A stretch of DNA of 64,000 bases, taken from the NCBI GenBank assembly GCA_009823505.1, contig VZQC01005746.1, positions 272,197 through 336,196 on the forward strand. The letters run 5' to 3'. The translations under genes were made by a program, and so were the position numbers. Source of the DNA: Rhizomys pruinosus (Eukaryota > Chordata > Mammalia > Rodentia > Spalacidae). This document shows, in pieces, positions 45,704 through 58,464 of the stretch. The notes under the pieces are model-generated. The model was not told the origin of the DNA. It did not search any database and worked only from the letters and a program-made list of their open reading frames with translations. Within the stretch, counting starts at the first letter, position 1. Each line of letters opens with the position of its first letter.

Positions 45704-45925
45704 GAGCTGGAGAGATGGGTCAGTGGTTAGGAAGACTGGTTGCTCTTGCAGAGGACCCTACTAATTTCCAGCCCCTACATGGCAGCTAACGACTCTCTAT
45801 AATTACATTTCCAGGAGACTCCAATACCCTTTTTAGACCTCTGAGGGCATTGCATGGTCCCCTTATACTGCATGCAGGCAGTAGACTCATACACATAAAG
45901 TAAAAATAATAAATAATGTATTTTA
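45704..45925 (+). mobile_element. B2 SINE, diverged
   Basis: Sense B2 (gctggagagatgggtcagtg, ttgctcttgcagaggaccc). The B box is damaged (ctaatttccagcccc). A-rich tail to 45925. Confidence 0.88.
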
Positions 45926-46087
45926 AAGTAAATTTAATCTTCTGATATTATTGTTAGTATGTGCATTTTAAAATTCTAAATCAAAGTTGGAGAGATAGCT
46001 AAGCCTTTAAGAACATGAATCTATACAAAATCTAGGATTTACAAGTAAAAGGAGACATGTTATTTGTCCTTGAGAGTAAATTATTTT

Positions 46088-46313
46088 AATTAAAATATTA
46101 TTTATTATTTATGTGTATGAGTGTTTTACCTACGTGTATGTAAGTTCACCACATGCAGTACAATGCCCATGGAAGCCAGAAGATGGCATAGATCCCCTGA
46201 AACTGGAGTTATAGTTGGTTGTTAGCCCCCAAATGGGTGCTGGGAACTGAACCCAGGTCCTCTGCAAGGTGAGTCAAAATGTTCTTAATCACTGAGCCGT
46301 CTCTGCAACCCCT
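46088..46313 (-). mobile_element. B2 SINE, diverged
   Basis: Antisense B2 (tatgtgtatgagtgttttacc, cccctgaaactggagttata, gggaactgaacccaggtcc, tgagccgtctctgcaaccc). Confidence 0.88.
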
Positions 46314-46928
46314 TTCAGAATATAATTTATTTAATAAATAATACTATTATGATAATCTACCATTTCTCACATTTAAGGGAACTATTAATACCAGAAATAC
46401 ATTAGAGTTTGTCTAGATTTAAAAAATTGTCTAGGATTTTATTGGTCCACCATCATCATTACCACTCCTTCACGAAGTTTACTGGGCCTCATGAGAGGCG
46501 AGGTGGCTTGCAGTTTTAGGATCTCTATCTCTAAAGTTCAACAGCATTATTATGAGCTGCTTCTACCTCTGTTGAAAGCCAGAGGACCTGAAATAGCTCT
46601 TGACCGTGTTTCCAACCAGGTCTCCAACCAGGTCTCCTAGCAACACCACATGGTGCTTGCTCATCTGAATAGCACGTTTATGTGGAATCACATAAGTTAA
46701 TCAGAACTCCCTGTGTCAGTGTGGATATTTCACACATGAGCAGCTACAAAATCTTGCATTCAAATCTCTCAAAACGTTCTCCCCCAAATCCTAACTAGGA
46801 GTATACTTGATTAACAAACTGTTATGGATGTGACCTGTCCAATATTAAATGTTCCATGCCTAAGCATTCTTATGACTGCAGTGGAAGAAGCCTTCCTCAG
46901 TAACAGAATAAGGCAAGCCAGTATATAT
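46314..46928. other. Unassigned DNA
   Basis: No recognised repeat or gene. Confidence 0.45.
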
Positions 46929-48798
46929 TGTCCATTTCATTTTTTTATTTATGATGTTTTGTGTATTTCATTCATCATTTTTCATTTCTGTTTAGGCATA
47001 TTCCTCTATCCCTTCCCCCCGCCCCACCCTATCATAGATCATGCATTCTCTCATAACTGTCCTGCGTCTTTCTCTCAGTCTTTTTTGATGCTTAGGAATT
47101 CACATTTTCCTCCGTTAATCTCATATTACTCTAAAATATGGATACATACTCTTCACCCATATACGGTAATTACAGAGTCTGAAAATAATTGGTGGGTGGA
47201 TTCTAGAGCCCAATGAGAGATTCACATTAAAACAACATAGTTGCTTTCAGATAAACAAAAATATAACTATATTGTCATTGAACTTGCCTTTCATCTGGGG
47301 GATTTGGTGTTAGCATCCACAAATGAGGGAAACCATTCTCCCTTTGTCTTTCTGGGACTGTATTACTTCACTCAGCATAATGGTTTCACACTCCATACAT
47401 TTACCTACAAAGTTCATAATGCCATCTTTCTTTACCACTGAATAGTACTCCATTGTGTAGATGTACCACATTTTTGTCATCCACTTGTCTGTTGAGGGGC
47501 ATTTGGGTTGGTTCCAGCTCTTCGCTATTGTGAAGAGAGCTGCAATAAACATGGATGTACATGTGTCTTTGAGGTAGGATGAGTCTTTGGGGTATATACC
47601 CAGGAGTGGTATGACTGGGTCAGGTGGTAAGCTCATTCCGAGTCTTTTAAGGGTTTTCCACACTGCTTTCCATAGTGGTTGTACAAGTTTACATTCTCAC
47701 CAGCAGTGGATGAGTGTTCTCCACAATCCCTCCAGCATCTGTTGTCCTTTTTTTTCTTGATCTTAGCTAGCCATACTGGAGTGAGATGATATCTGAGAGT
47801 GGTTTTAATTTGCATTTCCTTAATTATTAATGATGTTAAACACTTTTTAAGATGTTTCTCAGCCATCTTTAATTCCTCACTGGTGAAGACTGTTCAGCTC
47901 TTTACTCCATCTTTTGAGTAGGTCATTTGTCTTCTTATTTCTTTGCTTTTTTGAGTAGCTCATACATTCTTGACGTTGATGCTCTGTTAGATGTGTTACT
48001 GGTAAAGATTTACCTGGGCACAAACCTAACCAAAGATACCAAAGACCTCTACAACAAAAATTTTAAATGCCTGAAGAAAGAGTTTGAAAATGACATCAAA
48101 AGATGGAATGACCTCCCATGGATTGGGAAAATTAATATAGTAACAATGTCCATTTTATCCAAACTGATATACAGTTTCAATGCAATCCCAATCAAAATCC
48201 CTATGAGCTTTTTTACAGACTTGGAAAAATAAATCTTTAAATTCATATGGAAAAACAAAAGACCCCAAACAGCTAAAGCAACCATGAGTGAAAGATGCAA
48301 TACAGGGGGGATTGCCCTACCAGACTTCAAACTATATTACAGGGCCATAGTCATAAAGACAGCCTGGTACTGGCACAAAAACAGACCAGTTGACCAATGG
48401 AACAAAATTGAAGATCCAAATTTGAGCTCATACAATTTCAGCCATCTCATTTTTGACAAAGGGGCAAAAAAGGCTCAATGGAGGAAGGATAGCATCCTCA
48501 GCAAATGGTGCTGGCAAAATTGGATCACCATCTGTAGAAGAACAAAATTAAACCCCCACCTCTCATCCTGTACAAAAATCAACTCCAAGTGGATCAAAGA
48601 TCTCAACATGAAGCCTGAAACCCTGAAGGTGATAAAATAAAAAGTTGGCACAACCTACAAGACATAGGTGTAGGAAAAGACTTTCTAAATCAGACAGCAG
48701 CCTCACAGGAAGTAAGGCCAACAGTTGACAAATGGGACCTCATAAAACTCAAAAGCTTCTGTACAGTGAAGGAAACAATCAAGGAGGTGTCCATTTCA
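46929..48798 (-). mobile_element. L1 insertion with 5' inversion (twin priming) and 11-bp target-site duplication
   Basis: Exact tgtccatttca at 46929-46939 and 48788-48798. Inside, 46940-47310 is antisense 3' UTR, and 47310 to about 48000 is antisense ORF2 C-terminus (corresponding to about 38345-37650 of the intact copy). At about 48005 the strand flips, and 48010-48789 is sense ORF2 (about 36830-37612). The internal junction thus joins 36830 to 37650, and the outer end stops at 37612, leaving a small gap of about 35 bp. This is the arrangement predicted by twin priming. Both ORF2 parts are broken (frames 47866-47633, 47663-47310, 48284-48640). Confidence 0.95.
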
Positions 48799-50467
48799 AT
48801 GTTAAATAATGTATTGGGCTTCAGTTCTTTAACAGGACAATGAGGATGGCATTAAACTAGCATAAAACTAATTATCATTTTAATACAGTGAAGAATTTTT
48901 TAAAATTAAGTACAACATAGATTGAACAGTATATAAGCATGCTTTTTATTTAAAATAAGTATGGTTTTATACTCAAGATATGAAAGAATTCAGTTGGTTT
49001 TAATAATCTATCCAAGTAAATGATGAGTTAACTTCTTATATAAAAGAGAAAGAACTGCAAATTGTATGGGATAGGAAGGTAGAGGTAGAGAAGATGGAAG
49101 AAGGGATTGATTATGACCTAACTATATGACATTTTCAAAGAATCAATCTTTTTATAAAGTAGAATGATGCAGTGCAGTGGAATGCTCTACTGTGTATTCC
49201 TGGAACGAGCAAAGCTAATTTTTGGATAAGACTTCTATCTAATAATACAGCTACAGTCGAATTTTTTCCAGAAAAGCACTTCCTATCCCCCTCTGAAACT
49301 TTTAACATGAAGTCTACATCATAGTTTTTAGTTGTGCAGTTCAAATTGAGATGTTTAATCAAAGGACTCATCATTGGTGCTTCTGGACATTTCCATGGTG
49401 ACAATGAACACAACCACAGGGTCAAGGCCAAGAGTAAAGGTTGCTACCTGTCGTTAAAACGATGAAGTCCAGGATCCCAGCCGGACAGAACAGTTGGTTG
49501 TGCTACAGAGGTCAGACTACAGTGATTTCTCCTACTGTCTGACACCACACTCAGCTTCTGCCCTCCTGTTCCCAGTACCTGAACGTTTCTGGGTAACGCT
49601 ATTATTGAGCTATCACAAATAGGTTAAATGGATGCAGACCCTTCAGGAAGAAGGGATATTCACGTCGTTAATACTCAGAATGAGACTGATAAACCTAAAA
49701 CTTAGAGTGAAAAAATTGAACAAGGTAGGCCTGCTTTTACTGTAGAAACAAATGCAAGGAAATATAAATGTGTAGGAACACCAGAAATAACCCATTTAAA
49801 AAGGTAGCGAGAAGATATTTCTTTACCTTGGTTTGGTAATAGAGATCTAGTGCATGGTGAACAGGATTCTTGACCTTGTAGTCTTAAATGTGTAAAGAAT
49901 TTTATACAGCATATAAAATTGACCAGACAGCCCAGACCTTCATAGTTTTCTGAGAATACGCTGCTAATTTATTTCAAAGAAATTCTGGCCTAAGCCTGAA
50001 GGAGTAACTTTACTTGTTCAAAAAATATACTTAATATATCTTGTGAAATAAAGTTTACATCTTTTAACTTTGGTTTAGACCACACCTATATAATTAGCTT
50101 GTTAGACCGTGAGAGCTTTAGATTTAACTTCATATAAAAAAATCAGTAAGAATCCAGGTTTCAACATACTGTTTGTTTGCAGTTGAGAAAAAATAATGCA
50201 AAATATAATAATGATTATAATCATACATTGCTTTAACTGATTATACTGCACCAACAGGACTAAAAATATTCAATTTGTGCTAAGCGCAAATATAGGGAGA
50301 CAGATAATTCTGAATACTGGAAGGCTTTTCCTACATGCACGGTGATCTGGAATTATTTTCACTGTGGTTCAAAAGGGGAAAATGGGACTCAGGTGTTCAT
50401 CAGAGATAGCAGAGCTAAGGAGGTGCAGAAGCTGGAAGGCCAACACAACGTACGTGATTCATGAACT
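48799..50467. other. Unassigned AT-rich DNA
   Basis: No gene, SINE or LINE recognised over about 1.7 kb. Confidence 0.45.
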
Positions 50468-50682
50468 TTTAAAATGTTTTTCTTATGTGTATGAGTGTTT
50501 TGCCTGCATATATGTAAGGGCACCACAAGCTTACAATGCCTGTGGATGTCATAAAAGGGTTTCAAATCTCCTGGAATTGGAATTAAAGACTGTTGTCAGC
50601 CACTATGTGGGTTCTGGGAAAGGAACCTGGGTCTTCTGCAAGAGCAGCCAGTGTTCTTAATGGCTGAACCATCCCCCCAGCT
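50468..50682 (-). mobile_element. B2 SINE, diverged
   Basis: Antisense B2 (tgtatgagtgttttgcctgc, ctcctggaattggaattaaa, ggtcttctgcaagagcagcc), head end at 50682. The next B2 abuts it. Confidence 0.85.
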
Positions 50683-50685
50683 ATT

Positions 50686-50901
50686 CTAATACTTTATCTT
50701 TAGTACGTGTATATGTGCACATCTGTGTAGGCTTGTGTATACATGAGTATAGTATCCTTGGAGGACAGAAGACAGTGCCAGCTCCTCTAGATCTGGAGTT
50801 AAGGGCAGTTGTGCAGCTCCTGGGTTGGGTGCTGGGACACCAAGTCTGGTCCTCTGGAAGAACAGTAAGGATTCTTAACAGTTGAACTATTTCTCCAGTC
50901 G
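50686..50901 (-). mobile_element. B2/B3-like SINE, diverged, head-to-tail with previous
   Basis: Antisense copy (ggaggacagaagacagtgcc, ctagatctggagttaaggg, tctggtcctctggaagaaca, actatttctccagtcg). It lies directly next to 50468-50682 in the same orientation. Confidence 0.75.
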
Positions 50902-51347
50902 TAAATTATGTGATTATATTTCTTGTTTTCTTTCTACTGAACCTTGCTGAATACAAAACAATTCTGTGTGTAATTCTAATTAGAAACAACAGTGTTTTCT
51001 CTTAAGAGGAGACAAATGAAGAGAACAGGACACCCCAAATGAAATGGCTGGGGAGGCAGCAAGCTGTGAAGCGGGGGCACTGCTGACCTGTGACACTCGT
51101 CTACCTATACTCACTGTGGTTTCCAGACCGAGAATGCCCTAGTCCCTGGAAATTTATATGGGTAGGCAAAAAGAAACTGTTGAAATACAACATCTCTTCC
51201 TTTAGCTGAATATTCAGACTGAAGAAATTAGGGTGGCAATGGAAGAAAAGGAAGGAGAGGAAGAGAGGAAGGAAATGTTAAGAAGACAGAGATGGGGATA
51301 GAGCAAAACACGCATGTCATATTATCCTTTTTCACCTAAAGTTAAAA
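50902..51347. other. Unassigned DNA
   Basis: A purine-rich stretch at 51235-51300. No gene. Confidence 0.45.
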
Positions 51348-51612
51348 AAAAATAATCCATGAAAGGGGCTGGAGAGATGGCCTAGCGGTTAAGAGTGCCG
51401 ACTGCTCTTGCAGAGGACCCAGGTTCAATCCCCAGCACCCACGTGGAGGCTAAGGACTTTCTTTAGCTCCAGTTTCAGGGGAATCTGACACCCTCTTCTG
51501 ACCTCCCGACAATGCACGACAAGGTTGCACAAACCTACATGCAGACAGTACATTCATATACATGAAAAAATAAGTACATAAAATTTTTAAAAATTAAGAA
51601 AAATAATCCATG
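51348..51612 (+). mobile_element. B2 SINE with 14-bp target-site duplication
   Basis: Sense B2 at 51366-51598 (ggggctggagagatggccta, gaggacccaggttcaatccc, A-rich tail). aaaaataatccatg at 51348-51361 and 51599-51612. Lacks the 17-bp duplication. Confidence 0.95.
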
Positions 51613-51685
51613 TAAAACACGTTCTCTGGAATTTGGGACTTAAGACTTGGGAAATTATAAATAAGATGACAGATGTGTAGAGATT

Positions 51686-51892
51686 TGAAAGCTCAGGGGT
51701 TAAGAGCATTGGCTGGTCTTGCAGAGGGCCCAGGTTCAATTCCCAGCACCCACATGGCAGCTAACAAATGTCTATAACTTTAGTTCCAGGAATCTGATGT
51801 CCTCTTTTGGTGTCCTCAGGCTTTGCATGGCATGAGTGACTTACACACATGCAGGCAATACACAGATACACATAAAATAATAATAACAAAAT
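51686..51892 (+). mobile_element. B2 SINE
   Basis: Sense B2, somewhat diverged (gctcaggggttaagagcatt, gagggcccaggttcaattcc, tttagttccaggaatctgat). Confidence 0.88.
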
Positions 51893-52029
51893 GTTTTATG
51901 AAAGAAAATATTTTCTTTGAAATGTGTTCTTGTAAAGTAGAGAATGTTTTGAACTACACATAGATGTGCATGCATGCACATGTGCAGGCATGTGCGCGCA
52001 CACACACACATAAGAAATTCAAAAATACA

Positions 52030-52640
52030 TGCATATCCATGTTTATTGCTGCTCTTTTCACAATAGAAAAGAGCTGGAATCAACCTAAGTATTCCTCAAC
52101 TGATGAGTGGAAAATGAAAATGTGGTCCATTTAGACAATGGAGCTCTATGCAGTGGTAAATAAAGGTCACATCATGAAATTTACAGCTAAATGGATGGAA
52201 CAAGAAACTGTTATGCTAAGTTAAGTAACACAGACTCAGCAAAAGAAACAATGTATGTTGTACCTCATTTGTGGATCCTAGCACCAAATCCTTATATTTA
52301 AGTATAAAACCTGATGTAACTGCAGGAATCGGGTAAATGAAAAGGAACCAGGAAGGTAAATGGAAAGAGGGAACTTGAGACAGAAGGCTGGTAGGTGACA
52401 GTGTTGCTAAGAGAGGGATGGATAAAATCAGTACATCCAAATGGGTGGTGAGTGAAAGGGTTATAGAAGGAAAGGGGATAAAGGAAAAAAATTGCCTACA
52501 AGATGTGATATTAGAAGTACCAAGGGAGAAATTGGGATACTTTAAATGAAGATGGCACAGAGAAGGCATGGAGGGAGGTCTGGGCAGGTAAAAGGGAGAG
52601 ACAGGAGAGATAAATAATGCCCTGCTGTGGTAAAAATACC
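52030..52640 (+). mobile_element. L1 3' fragment: ORF2 C-terminus and 3' UTR
   Basis: Sense ORF2 end (tgtttattgctgctcttttca, aaagagctggaatcaacc, gtggtaaataaaggtcacat, acctcatttgtggatcctag), stops present, then a G/A-rich 3' UTR to about 52640. Split from any downstream part by the B2 at 52648-52876. Confidence 0.85.
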
Positions 52641-52892
52641 TGGGAGAGTGGGGCTGGAGAGATGGCCTAGCGGTTAAGAGCGCCGACCGCTCTTGCAGAG
52701 GACCCGGGTTCGATCCCCAGCACCCACATGGCGGCCAACAGCCGTCTGAAACTCCAATTCCAGGAGAATTCCAGCTCCAGGGGAATCTGAGACTCTCTTC
52801 TGACCTCCGCGGCATTGCATGACACGGGTGCACAGACCTGCATGCAGACAGTACATTGATACACATACAGAAAAAAAAAAATACCTGGGAGA
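52632..52892 (+). mobile_element. B2 SINE (young, 17-bp-duplication type) with 16-bp target-site duplication
   Basis: Sense B2 at 52648-52876, close to consensus (ggctggagagatggcctagc, acccgggttcgatcccc). aaaaatacctgggaga at 52632-52647 and 52877-52892. Internal 17-bp duplication at 52750-52783. The overlapping 216-codon minus frame is a shadow of B2 plus L1. Confidence 0.96.
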
Positions 52893-54042
52893 AGCATATC
52901 AGTCTATCAATCTATTGACAAAATACACACACAATACCTTTAAATGAATCCATATGGAAAGATGAAGGCTGCATATCAAGAAACAGTACCAGACAGGAGA
53001 AGCCTTCCTCTGAGATGTTGGCCAGGGTAGGCCAATCAACTCCCCAGATTATGCAGGCTATTGTCACAGCCCTTGATTACCCCTAGGAACCTGAAGGTAA
53101 GGCCCTATTTCTGAAGACAGGACATATTTTGGAGACTGGATCTTGAGAAATGGAGCTGGATCTGACTTGGAAGCCACCACCCCTGAAGGCTAGCTCTCAT
53201 AGCTGCAGAGAGCACTATGCAAGCCACTAAGGGAGATCATCAATAGATAATCCAACGTCAGCCTCAAGAACAAATACACATGTCAATGACCAGCACAGCA
53301 TATGACATCAGTGCAATAGTGGCACTTCTACCTTGTAGGAAATCAGTGGGTAACCAATTGGACCTAAAGCCCACTCAGTGGAAGGAAACTCATGTGTGGT
53401 ACTGTTAACATAGCCAGATGCACATATCTGGAAATCTTAGACAACTACAACAGGTAGAGACACCCCTGGGCTAAGGTAACATTTTACTAACTACAAAAAA
53501 GTCATCCTTATGTTTACAGACAAATATCTCAGACACTACTCAGAAAAGACGCTTCTTTTGTTCCAGGTGAAAGCAGTACAGAGTTCCACAACTGAACTCA
53601 CACAGACATGGTCTGTGAACTGCTCATGTCTAGGCAACACATCTACAATGCACCCTCAATACACAAGCATCATAGAACAAGGACCCAAGATTCATTAACT
53701 ACATATTAACTCTTGTTAAGGAGGCTCCTCCATGCAACAGAAGACCAGGAACCTAAAAGTTCCTGAATGACCAAACCATGATGATTAGGAGTTTACAGAG
53801 TATGGTTTCTATACAGAGTATGAACAGACTGCCTATATTCAGCTTCTCTCACCCAGGGATCAGGGAACTTTGCAGAAAAGTGAGAAGAAAGATTATAAGA
53901 GCCAGGGAGGTGATGCGACACTGAAGGAAATGAATCCCACAAGCTCCTGGGACCAGGTTCATAGGAATCTACAGCATTGGTATCAGCATGCACAAGACCC
54001 ATGCAAGCTCAGCTGAACAAAAACCCAGCACAGAACTATAGA
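52893..54042 (+). other. Unassigned repeat-like sequence, possibly an old L1 3' UTR
   Basis: Moderate GC, no ORF. It contains ggtaaccaattggacctaaag and ggaaactcatgtgtggtact, which remind me of rodent interspersed repeats without a name I can defend. It lies between an L1 ORF2 end and an L1-like terminus (54120-54250), so it may be the body of one long old 3' UTR. Confidence 0.35.
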
Positions 54043-54100
54043 AATGGGTATGTGGTGGTGCACACATTTAATCCCAGCACTTGGGAGGCAGAGGCAAAAT
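54043..54100 (+). mobile_element. B1 SINE fragment
   Basis: The 5' part of a sense B1 (ggtatgtggtggtgcacaca, aatcccagcacttgggaggc), truncated after gaggcaaaatgagct. Confidence 0.8.
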
Positions 54101-54114
54101 GAGCTCTAGCAAGA

Positions 54115-54262
54115 TTGACAGAAGGTGTGAAATCCAGAGGAGGGGGAGGGTGCGAGGGAGGGTACCAAGGGAGAAGCAGATATAATTGCAATTATGACTG
54201 ACTGAAAAACTATGCATGAAACACATTAAAAAATAAAGAAAATTATTTTAATAAAGAAAGAA
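54115..54262 (+). mobile_element. L1-like 3' terminus
   Basis: A G-rich tract (gaggagggggagggtgcgag) followed by actatgcatgaaacacatt and an A-rich tail, as in the other L1 3' ends of the window. Confidence 0.7.
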
Positions 54263-55014
54263 TCTCATTGTGGCCCAGAAGATGGGAGGGAGTCTCGATA
54301 TTTTTAATTTGTCTTTGAAGCTTTTTATAAGCTCCTTCCCATCCACTTTTGTAGACTGAGAATTATACTGGTTAACAAGATTAAATGAACATATGTCTAT
54401 ATTCTAGGCTGCTCACTTAAAAGAAAAACAAAATCAAACACCCAAATAAACAAAAATAACTGGACTTGAAATGAAGATGATATATTTTGCACTCCTGAAT
54501 TGGTTGAGAAACTCTGAATCTGTGATGCCATCATTTTCCAGTGTGGTTTCTCATGTGTAAAGAAGTAAGAACATTTTAAAAATGCTTTCTAATGTGATCT
54601 TTAATAAACGGTGTAAATATTTAATAAATGGTGTAATTTAATAAATGATCTTTAATAAATGATATAAATAATTGTCAGTGGAGAAACCTTCAGAAATAAA
54701 AGGAATGAGAAATAACTAAAATTCTATAGTTTACATTTAATTTTTGTTAACACAATGATTATTATGATGACAGATATATAAACACTTTCAAATTTTAGAA
54801 TAAATACTATTTATAAAATTAAATATCATGTTCATCTATGTAATTAGAATAAAATATATCAATGCTGATCACTAGCTATTACAATATTAAAATGACATTC
54901 ACATACAAATGGAATACAACCATTTTCTCAGCAAATGTAAAAAAATTCAAAACTTTGTTTTCCTAATCCTTATCCAGTCTTACCAGGGTTAACCTACCAC
55001 TCACTTTCAGATTT
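54263..55014. other. Unassigned AT-rich DNA
   Basis: A cluster of short tttaataaatg-like repeats at 54596-54668. No gene. Confidence 0.45.
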
Positions 55015-55415
55015 ATAGTTTTAGTATATGGCTGGAGAGTATGGATATATATTTTAAAGTAATATAAAATTAAAGGGAAAAATATGAATTCCTAAACACA
55101 TTTTGGAATTAACTTATAGATTATTTTCAGATGTCAAAATTTTGATATATGCGTGATGTGTATATATGCATATTTTAGAGGAATACAATTGGAGGGAACA
55201 ACAACAATAAGAGGTCTGGGTCAAACAACTGACTGAAACAGTAAATTTCTGCCCCAAACAGTAAACCTCTGCAAAGAAAACCTTTAAAAAGACTGAGAAA
55301 AAGATGCAAGACAAGTATGGCAGAATGCATGTGCTCAGGTGGGGTGAAGGAGTCTAAATTGGACTGAGAAATGTATGAAATGCACAAGACTTTAATAAAA
55401 ATATTTTAACAATTC
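55015..55415 (+). mobile_element. L1 3' UTR fragment, sense
   Basis: tatggctggagagtatggat, ttgactgaaacagtaaatt-like block, cagtaaacctctgc, atgaaatgcacaagacttta and an A-rich end. Colinear with the 3' UTR at 17300-17560 and, antisense, at 46940-47250. Confidence 0.85.
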
Positions 55416-55546
55416 AACAACTAACATATCTATTTTAAAGATTATGTGCTTTTCAATATGAATTTATTTTAATTTCCCCTTATTAATATCTGAAATCTTT
55501 GAAAATATTCATATTTAATAAAGGGTGAAGTTATTTGAAGTTTTAA

Positions 55547-55800
55547 CTGCTATAACATTTTTAATTAATTAATTAATTAATTAATTTCTACATGTATGGA
55601 TGTACTGTCTGCATGTAGGTTTGTGCACCTGTGCCCTGCAATGCCCGGGAGGTCAGAAAAGGGTGTCAGATCCCCCTGGAACTGAATTTAAAGATGGTTC
55701 TCAGCTGCCATGTGGGTGCTGGGGATCGAACCTGGGTCCTCTGCAAGAGCATTTGGTGCTCTTAACTGATAGGCTATCTCTCCAGCCCCTGCTATAACAT
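55547..55800 (-). mobile_element. B2 SINE with 12-bp target-site duplication
   Basis: Antisense B2 at 55559-55788 with a (TTAA)n tail (55561-55585). ctgctataacat at 55547-55558 and 55789-55800. B box intact (ggggatcgaacctgggtcc). Lacks the 17-bp duplication. Confidence 0.95.
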
Positions 55801-56851
55801 CTTAAAGTTAGAAAATATTCTCAATTGCTATAGTATTTGGCAAGTTCAGAGAAAATTCTGGTGAAAACATTTTATGTTTTATATTTTTATTGGAATTAGT
55901 AAATATTTAAGCTCAAAATTAAAATGTATCACAATACTTTCTTGTTTTATATGAATTGTAAAAATAACTCATCAAAGCATGGTCTATATTTACTAATTCC
56001 ATGTACTTAAAGGTAATGAGATGTGGATAATGCAAAACATATACCTTTGAAAATTATTTCCATTCCAGAAATTCTGTTAAAGCTTGAAGTAACTCCCCAA
56101 ACAGGTATACATATTCAAAATTATATGTGCAAAATCTGGAGCTCATGGTTTAATTTGTAGCATTATTTCGCTTTTATCAAGACATGAGTCAAAGTTTATT
56201 TGTTTGAAATCACTTCAATGATTGTAATTTGTTAGAAGCTTCAAAAGCTAAAGTTTTTATGGTTTTTTTGCTCATTGAAAATCTTGATTAAAGATGTCCA
56301 AGGGCTAAGAACAAAATATGCACATTATTAAAAATTCATTTGTAAAATGTTTAATTGAATTGTAAATTTACTATGATTTATAAAAGAATATTTAACATAT
56401 TGAAAATTTTCTAAAACAACATTCTGTAGTAAAAATGTTTGTTTGCTGGCTTGCAGAATTATTTTCTTCATGTAACATTACCTCTGTCACAAGTATTTTA
56501 TAGTTCAGTGTTTCTGTGTGCTTATAAAGAAACATTCATAGACTTTGAAAACTGAAATTTCTAAACTTAATTGGAGAATACTACGGCTTAGTTTCAATCC
56601 ATTTTAAATTATCTGTGCACCCAGCAAATTCAGAATACATTTCTGTATAATACATATATTAATTTTGTAAGAGCATTATTTATAAACAACATAAAATCAT
56701 AAATTTTTTTTACATCATCCAATTACTAAGTTACTTTTAATGTTGGGATTTTTATAAGAATTGACAGAAGTTTTGATAATGCCTCATGATGCTTCAAGTT
56801 TGGTGAAAGAATGTGAAAATGGAATTTTGATCTTAAAAACTGAATTTTTGA
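55801..56851. other. Unassigned AT-rich DNA
   Basis: About 1 kb with no recognisable feature. Confidence 0.5.
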
Positions 56852-57000
56852 AGCCAGTCGTGGTGGTGCATGCCTTTAATCCTAGCACCTGGGAGGCTGG
56901 GGCAGGCAGATCTCTGTGAGTTCAAGGCCAGCCTGGTCTACAGAGTGAGTTCCAGGCCAGCTAGGGATAAAGGGAGACCCTGTCTCAAAAAGACCAAAAA
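56852..57000 (+). mobile_element. B1 SINE
   Basis: Sense B1, well preserved (gtggtggtgcatgcctttaa, gtgagttcaaggccagcctg, gagaccctgtctcaaaaag), A-tail. Confidence 0.95.
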
Positions 57001-57196
57001 AAATAATTTTTGGAAAGCCATTTGACTTGGTTTATTGGAAGTAAATAGTCCTCTGCAGGATTCAATGACATGTATAAACATTCATCCATCAATTACAGTA
57101 CTTAACATTAGCACTGACAGCTAAAATATTGTCTTATCTATAAGAAAAAAACAAGCACACATCACCTTTTTTAAACTGAAATGGTTAAATAATTTG

Positions 57197-57455
57197 TGTG
57201 TGTGTGTGTGTATGTGTGTGTGTGTGTGTGTGCGTGTGTAAGTGGACATAAGTATGGCAAAGTGTATGTGGAAGTTATTAGTCAATGTTGGATATCTTTC
57301 TGTCACTCTCCACTATACTTTCTGAAACAAGGTCTCTAATTAAACCCTTAACTGGTTGGATTGGTGTGTTAGTGAACTCCAGAAATGCACTGTTCTTAGC
57401 TCTCCAGCACTGGGATTATAGGAATGTTGCCACAGTTAGCTTATTCCATGCTTAT
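57197..57455 (-). mobile_element. B4/RSINE-like SINE with (GT)n
   Basis: (GT)n at 57197-57237, then a diverged antisense body (tggaagttattagtcaatgt, ctgaaacaaggtctctaatt, actggttggattggtgtg, agcactgggattataggaat). Confidence 0.7.
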
Positions 57456-58364
57456 TTTTTTAATTTTCATACAAAACATCATCTGAGGCACCTCAACTCG
57501 CCCTCCTCCATCCCCACACTCTCACAGTCCTCTCATCCCCAGCCAGAATACATGCATCCTGTCATTTGTGGTAAGGCCTATCAAGTCAAATTATTGTACC
57601 ATGATTACCCTCAGTGCACGTTTATTTCTTGGGGTCTAGTCAGCCTATGGAGAGTCACTCACTTAAGGATCAGCTCTCCCTTGCCCAGCAGTAATAAGAT
57701 GCCAATAGTTCTTTAGCGAAGATTGGAGCCTGATGCCCATTTCCCCAGTTCTATGCTGGGTTTTGTCTGCTTGAGTCTGCATTGGTCTTGTATATGCTGA
57801 CAACATTGTTGCAAGTTCCTATGAGCAAGGTCCCCGAGGCCTGCAAGATTCAGTTTCCTTATGGTCAAGCACCTCCTCCCATGGTTCTTACAACAATCTC
57901 TCCACCACCTTTTTCGCAATGGTTTCAGAGGAGCTCTGGATGCATGGAATTTAAATTAGGAGTCCTGCCCAAGAACCTACACTCTGAAGCCTCTCATTCT
58001 CTACCCTCCAGCCCTTTGTGGCCATGACGTTTTATTGCACAAGGAAGCTTCATTGATGAGAGTTGAGCGATGCATTACTATTCTCTCTACCCCTTGTTCC
58101 ACCATGTTCTCTGAGCCTTTGTTTTAGAGGTTTATTTTGTTCATGTGTCACTTAGGGCTGGGCAATAGTTTGTGTAATTTTTGGAATCTCTTGAACTATC
58201 CTAGCCAAAAACTTGAAGTGAGATTTCTCCTATCCCATACTGTTTCTTCTTATGTAACCTTCAGTGATTCACATGGACATATAGAGATATTTTAGGGGGT
58301 ATTGTCAGTAGGCTTTTGAACTCAGACATTCCCCTCTGGTTTTTCACAGCAGCTAAGTATTATT

Positions 58365-58464
<100 letters not shown>

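Noticed and set aside
52216..52866. 216-codon minus-strand frame
   Set aside because: Runs through an antisense B2 and antisense L1 3' UTR. The B2 part yields the same translated motif as every other B2 in the window.
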